Source: an uncultured Lachnospiraceae bacterium (GTDB taxonomy: Bacteria > Bacillota > Clostridia > Lachnospirales > Lachnospiraceae). From it: a stretch of DNA of 8,500 nucleotides. Under the pieces are notes generated by a model. It searched no databases. It saw only the letters and a list, made by a program, of their open reading frames with translations, and had not been told where the DNA came from. Shown here piece by piece: positions 6,376 through 8,500 of the stretch; position 1 is the stretch's first letter, and every line of letters begins with the position of its first letter. Where the stretch lies: contig CACZQU010000071.1 in assembly GCA_902783305.1 (NCBI GenBank), positions 1 through 8,500 of the forward strand, given 5' to 3'. The translations under genes were made by a program, and so were the position numbers.

Positions 6376-7119
6376 ATGCTAAAGCCAATGGTCTCGGTAA
6401 TCATACCTGTCTATAATGGAGAAAAATATATCTGTCAGGCTGTCGATTCGGCATTGGCGCAGGATGTGCCTCTCGAAGTGATCGTGATCGATGACGGATC
6501 CCAGGACGGAACCCGTGCCCTGCTGGAAAGGTACCGGGGTACCCAGGGCTTTCGGGTAAAACGGCTCGAGCGCAATCAGGGAGCGGCCAGAGCCAGGAAT
6601 CTGGGAGTAAAAATGGCGGAAGGGGAGTATATTGCTTATCTGGACGCAGATGACTGGTGGACCAGGGGAAAGCTGAAGGCGCAGCTGAGTGCGATGGAGA
6701 ATACAGGCTGTGTGCTGTGCACCACGGGGAGGGAGCTGATGAATCCTGACGGGAGCTCGACAGGAAGATATATTCCCGTGCACTCCAGGATTTCTTATTC
6801 GGATCTGCTCCGGCACAATTCGATCAACTGCTCGTCCGTTCTGATCCGGCGCTCGGTCGCGCTGGAATATCCGATGGAGCATGACGACAGTCATGAAGAC
6901 TATATCGCGTGGCTGCGGATCCTGAAGGTATATGGATATGCCGCGGGTGTCAACCGTCCCTATCTGAAATACAGGCTCAGTGAAGGCGGCAAGTCCAGGG
7001 ACAAGACAAAATCCGCTGTCATGACCTTCCGGGTATACCGGTATGTCGGACTTGGCCGGATACAGAGCCTTCTCTGCTTTGTCTCTTACGCTGTTCACGG
7101 TCTGTGGAAATACAGGTAA
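6376..7119 (+). CDS. Family 2 glycosyltransferase (GT-A fold), probably surface glycan
   Basis: A 247-residue GT2 enzyme that would move a sugar from a nucleotide donor to a lipid-linked or surface glycan acceptor at the cytoplasmic face of the membrane. What I see: VSVIIPVYN at 6-14, IDDGSQDGT at 38-46, NQGAARARNLG at 67-77, the metal-binding DADD at 90-93 and HEDY at 173-176 (likely catalytic base region). There is no membrane segment; the last 30 residues are hydrophobic and basic and may touch the membrane. The start at 6376 has AAAGGA 13 bases upstream, which is long; ATGs at 6352 and 6388 are alternatives, and 6388 would still keep the whole fold. The frame is open back to 6190 but without a ribosome binding site or family sequence. 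Donor and acceptor cannot be told. An acyltransferase gene follows. Confidence 0.88.
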   Translation: MLKPMVSVIIPVYNGEKYICQAVDSALAQDVPLEVIVIDDGSQDGTRALLERYRGTQGFRVKRLERNQGAARARNLGVKMAEGEYIAYLDADDWWTRGKLKAQLSAMENTGCVLCTTGRELMNPDGSSTGRYIPVHSRISYSDLLRHNSINCSSVLIRRSVALEYPMEHDDSHEDYIAWLRILKVYGYAAGVNRPYLKYRLSEGGKSRDKTKSAVMTFRVYRYVGLGRIQSLLCFVSYAVHGLWKYR

Positions 7120-7126
7120 TACCTGA

Positions 7127-7175
7127 CGGAGAAGCCGGTAAAACCGGGAATTCCGAAAAATATTTTACAATTTTT
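7127..7175 (+). terminator. Possible weak terminator after the glycosyltransferase
   Basis: CCGGT (7135-7139) pairs with ACCGG (7143-7147), with an outer CGGA/TCCG (7127-7130/7152-7155) across an internal loop. It is followed by an A-rich then T-rich stretch (TATTTTACAATTTTTAC). The T tract is not directly adjacent, so termination may be inefficient. Confidence 0.35.
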
Positions 7176-7238
7176 ACATTCCCGTTAAGGAAGACCGTAC
7201 GAATGTGTTAATAAAGTGTTCCGTTAGTGAAAATAATA

Positions 7239-7247
7239 TGTTATAAT
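7239..7247 (+). promoter_or_regulatory. Extended -10 promoter for the acyltransferase gene
   Basis: TGTTATAAT (7239-7247) is a perfect extended -10 (TGnTATAAT). No good -35 lies at 16-18 bases (TTCCGT at 7219-7224 is the nearest), as is common for extended -10 promoters. Transcription would start near 7254, leaving a leader of about 140 nt. Confidence 0.65.
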
Positions 7248-7260
7248 ATCCCTTATTCGT

Positions 7261-7360
7261 CAGGAGTCAGCCGGGGAGCGGGGAGCGGACAGCGCTTTAC
7301 GCATACAGCGGCTGGACAGTTGCAGATAATCAGGAGCTGTCTGGAAAGAGCCTGCGTAAC
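7261..7360 (+). promoter_or_regulatory. Structured leader of the acyltransferase gene, possible cis-regulatory RNA
   Basis: Downstream of the promoter are several complementary arms: GTCAGCCG (7266-7273) with CGGCTGGAC (7309-7317, one bulge); GACAG with CTGTC across 7315-7341; and TTACGCA (7297-7303) with TGCGTAA (7353-7359), the last crossing the first as a pseudoknot or alternative pairing. A GGGGAGC heptamer is repeated in tandem at about 7273-7286. It matches no riboswitch class that I can recall by eye (not GEMM, ydaO, purine or guanidine-like). Confidence 0.35.
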
Positions 7361-7397
7361 GTTTCATGACAGATCCTTATGAGATAGGATGATAAGC

Positions 7398-8500
7398 ATG
7401 GGAAAAGAAAGAACCAGGAAGTCCCCGCGGACTTCCGCATCGTTGGACAGGAAAAGGCTTCGGGAACGGGAGCCTGACGGGTTTTCAGCGCCGGATGAAG
7501 AGTATTCCCATCTGGCAGATAATATCAAAGCGATACTTATTTTTCTTGTGGTATTCAATCATCTGATCGCTTTCCGCATTGTCAAAGAAGATGAGGTGAT
7601 GAAGCATGTCTGGTATGCCATTACGATTTTTCACATGCCGGCTTTTATTTTTGTTTCAGGTTATTTATCGAAGCATCCGCAGAACCAGTTAAAAAACTTC
7701 AAAAATCTGATGATTCCCTATATCCTGGGCTATACCCTGACATGGTATGCCTATTACTGGATCGAACAGCCGATCGATTTTGAGATCCTGCGGCCGTCCG
7801 GCTCCGCCATGTGGTATCTGCTGGCATTGTTTTTTTACCGGCTGACGATCGAAGCGACCAGCCGTTTCAGAGGCGTGCTGCTGTGGAGCATTGTGCTAGC
7901 CCTGCTGGCTGGATTCAGACCGGAGTTTTCCACGTACCTTTCTGCCTCCCGTATTGTCGTCTTTTTCCCCTTTTTTGTGGCGGGGTATCTGTGGAAAAGC
8001 AGCTATACCCAGTACATCCGGCATTTTACAGGAAAGATCGCTTTTTTGCTGATCGGTGGTGTCCTGCTGTTTTCCGTGCCTCATTACATGATACTGAAGC
8101 GCCTGCCGATTGACCTGTTCCGGGGAAATCACAGCTATCAGATGAGCAGCGTGACGAATGAAATGGGACTGATTCTCCGGTTCCTGATGTTTCTGGTCTC
8201 CTTTATCGTGATCATGATGTTCTTTTCCCTGGCGCCGCAAAGAAAGCTTCTGGGTTTCATCGGCCGCAATACGATGAGTGTTTTTTTCCTGCATTATCCG
8301 ATTCTGATTGTGCTTAACGGACTGAACATTCTGCAGATCCCGCAGCTGATGACATGGTGGGGAGCTTTGCTTTTGTCCCTGGTTATGGTCGTGGTTCTCG
8401 CAAGTCCCCCGGTCAACTGGATTTATACAAAATTCATGCAGCTGGTCGGGTTCATTTTATTCAGGAGCGAAAAGGAAGCGGAGACGAAGCCTGCCGCGCT
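7398..8500 (+). CDS. Membrane acyltransferase, AT3 family (fucose-4-O-acetylase-like), 3' end outside window
   Basis: An open frame of 367 codons runs to the right edge without a stop, so the C-terminus is missing, though the last membrane span seems to be already passed. The family moves acyl (usually acetyl) groups across the membrane onto surface glycans. What I see: a basic, probably cytoplasmic tail of about 40 residues; then about nine to ten hydrophobic spans. NIKAILIFLVVFNHLI at 42-57 carries the conserved family His (His55). FHMPAFIFVSGYLSKHP at 78-94 is the FHMP/FVSGY motif typical of NolL/fucose-4-O-acetylase-like proteins. RNTMSVFFLHYPILI at 290-304 is the late HYP motif. The start is chosen for AGGA eight bases upstream; an ATG at 7389 is the alternative. 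It has its own promoter and leader. Together with the upstream glycosyltransferase it suggests surface-polysaccharide decoration. Substrate is unknown. Confidence 0.85.
   Translation, partial: MGKERTRKSPRTSASLDRKRLREREPDGFSAPDEEYSHLADNIKAILIFLVVFNHLIAFRIVKEDEVMKHVWYAITIFHMPAFIFVSGYLSKHPQNQLKNFKNLMIPYILGYTLTWYAYYWIEQPIDFEILRPSGSAMWYLLALFFYRLTIEATSRFRGVLLWSIVLALLAGFRPEFSTYLSASRIVVFFPFFVAGYLWKSSYTQYIRHFTGKIAFLLIGGVLLFSVPHYMILKRLPIDLFRGNHSYQMSSVTNEMGLILRFLMFLVSFIVIMMFFSLAPQRKLLGFIGRNTMSVFFLHYPILIVLNGLNILQIPQLMTWWGALLLSLVMVVVLASPPVNWIYTKFMQLVGFILFRSEKEAETKPAA

Noticed and set aside
5907..6404. A 165-codon open frame on the - strand across the glgC promoter region.
   Set aside because: It contains the glgC promoter and AT-rich spacer, has no ribosome binding site and a composition unlike its neighbours; best read as non-coding.
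6379..7098. A 239-codon open frame on the - strand, antisense to the glycosyltransferase.
   Set aside because: The opposite strand encodes clear GT2 motifs; this frame shows no recognisable protein features.
1..8500. Mobile elements, CRISPR arrays, toxin-antitoxin or defence genes.
   Set aside because: No transposase, integrase, terminal inverted repeats, regularly spaced repeats or defence-type protein motifs were found on either strand.

Overview
The window looks like a chromosomal segment from a Gram-positive anaerobe of the class Clostridia, most likely Lachnospiraceae or a close relative. The reasons are a DUF4317 gene, a split glgC/glgD ADP-glucose pyrophosphorylase pair, a clostridial-type STAS/HATPase pair, AGGAG-type ribosome binding sites and sigma-A-like promoters. 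It reads as core or lightly accessory chromosome. I see no transposase, phage gene, CRISPR array, tRNA or rRNA.

Layout: (1) Positions 6-754, + strand: an anti-sigma-factor antagonist (STAS) and an RsbW/SpoIIAB-like ATP-binding protein, a partner-switching pair. A hairpin at 770-800 appears to serve both this pair and the converging gene. (2) Positions 834-2229, - strand: a ThrH-type HAD phosphatase/phosphotransferase followed by an overlapping Sfp-type phosphopantetheinyl transferase that carries an unusual low-complexity insert. (3) Positions 2325-3443, + strand: a DUF4317 protein of unknown function, divergent from thrH across a 95-bp promoter region. A 19-bp terminator stem lies at 3492-3534. 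(4) Positions 3555-5811, - strand: the glgC-glgD operon for ADP-glucose synthesis (glycogen). It has a recognisable promoter and a leader of about 190 nt. (5) Positions 5812-6375: a 564-bp non-coding divergent region with promoters for glgC (-) and for a glycosyltransferase (+), and several small hairpins and repeats. (6) Positions 6376-7119, + strand: a family 2 glycosyltransferase. (7) Positions 7120-7397: a weak terminator, a strong extended -10 promoter and a structured leader of about 140 nt. (8) Position 7398 to the window edge, + strand: a multi-span membrane acyltransferase of the AT3/fucose-4-O-acetylase-like type, open at the right edge.

How the genes work together: GlgC and GlgD make ADP-glucose, the donor for glycogen synthase, but glgA and glgB are not in view. 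The glycosyltransferase and acyltransferase probably act on a cell-surface glycan (assembly and O-acylation), each from its own promoter. The STAS and HATPase proteins would control an unseen sigma factor or another output. ThrH and the phosphopantetheinyl transferase share a transcript, but I see no obvious biochemical link between them.

I found no convincing undescribed system. The points most worth a second look are the three long leaders (glgC, glycosyltransferase, acyltransferase), the insert in the phosphopantetheinyl transferase, and the DUF4317 gene.
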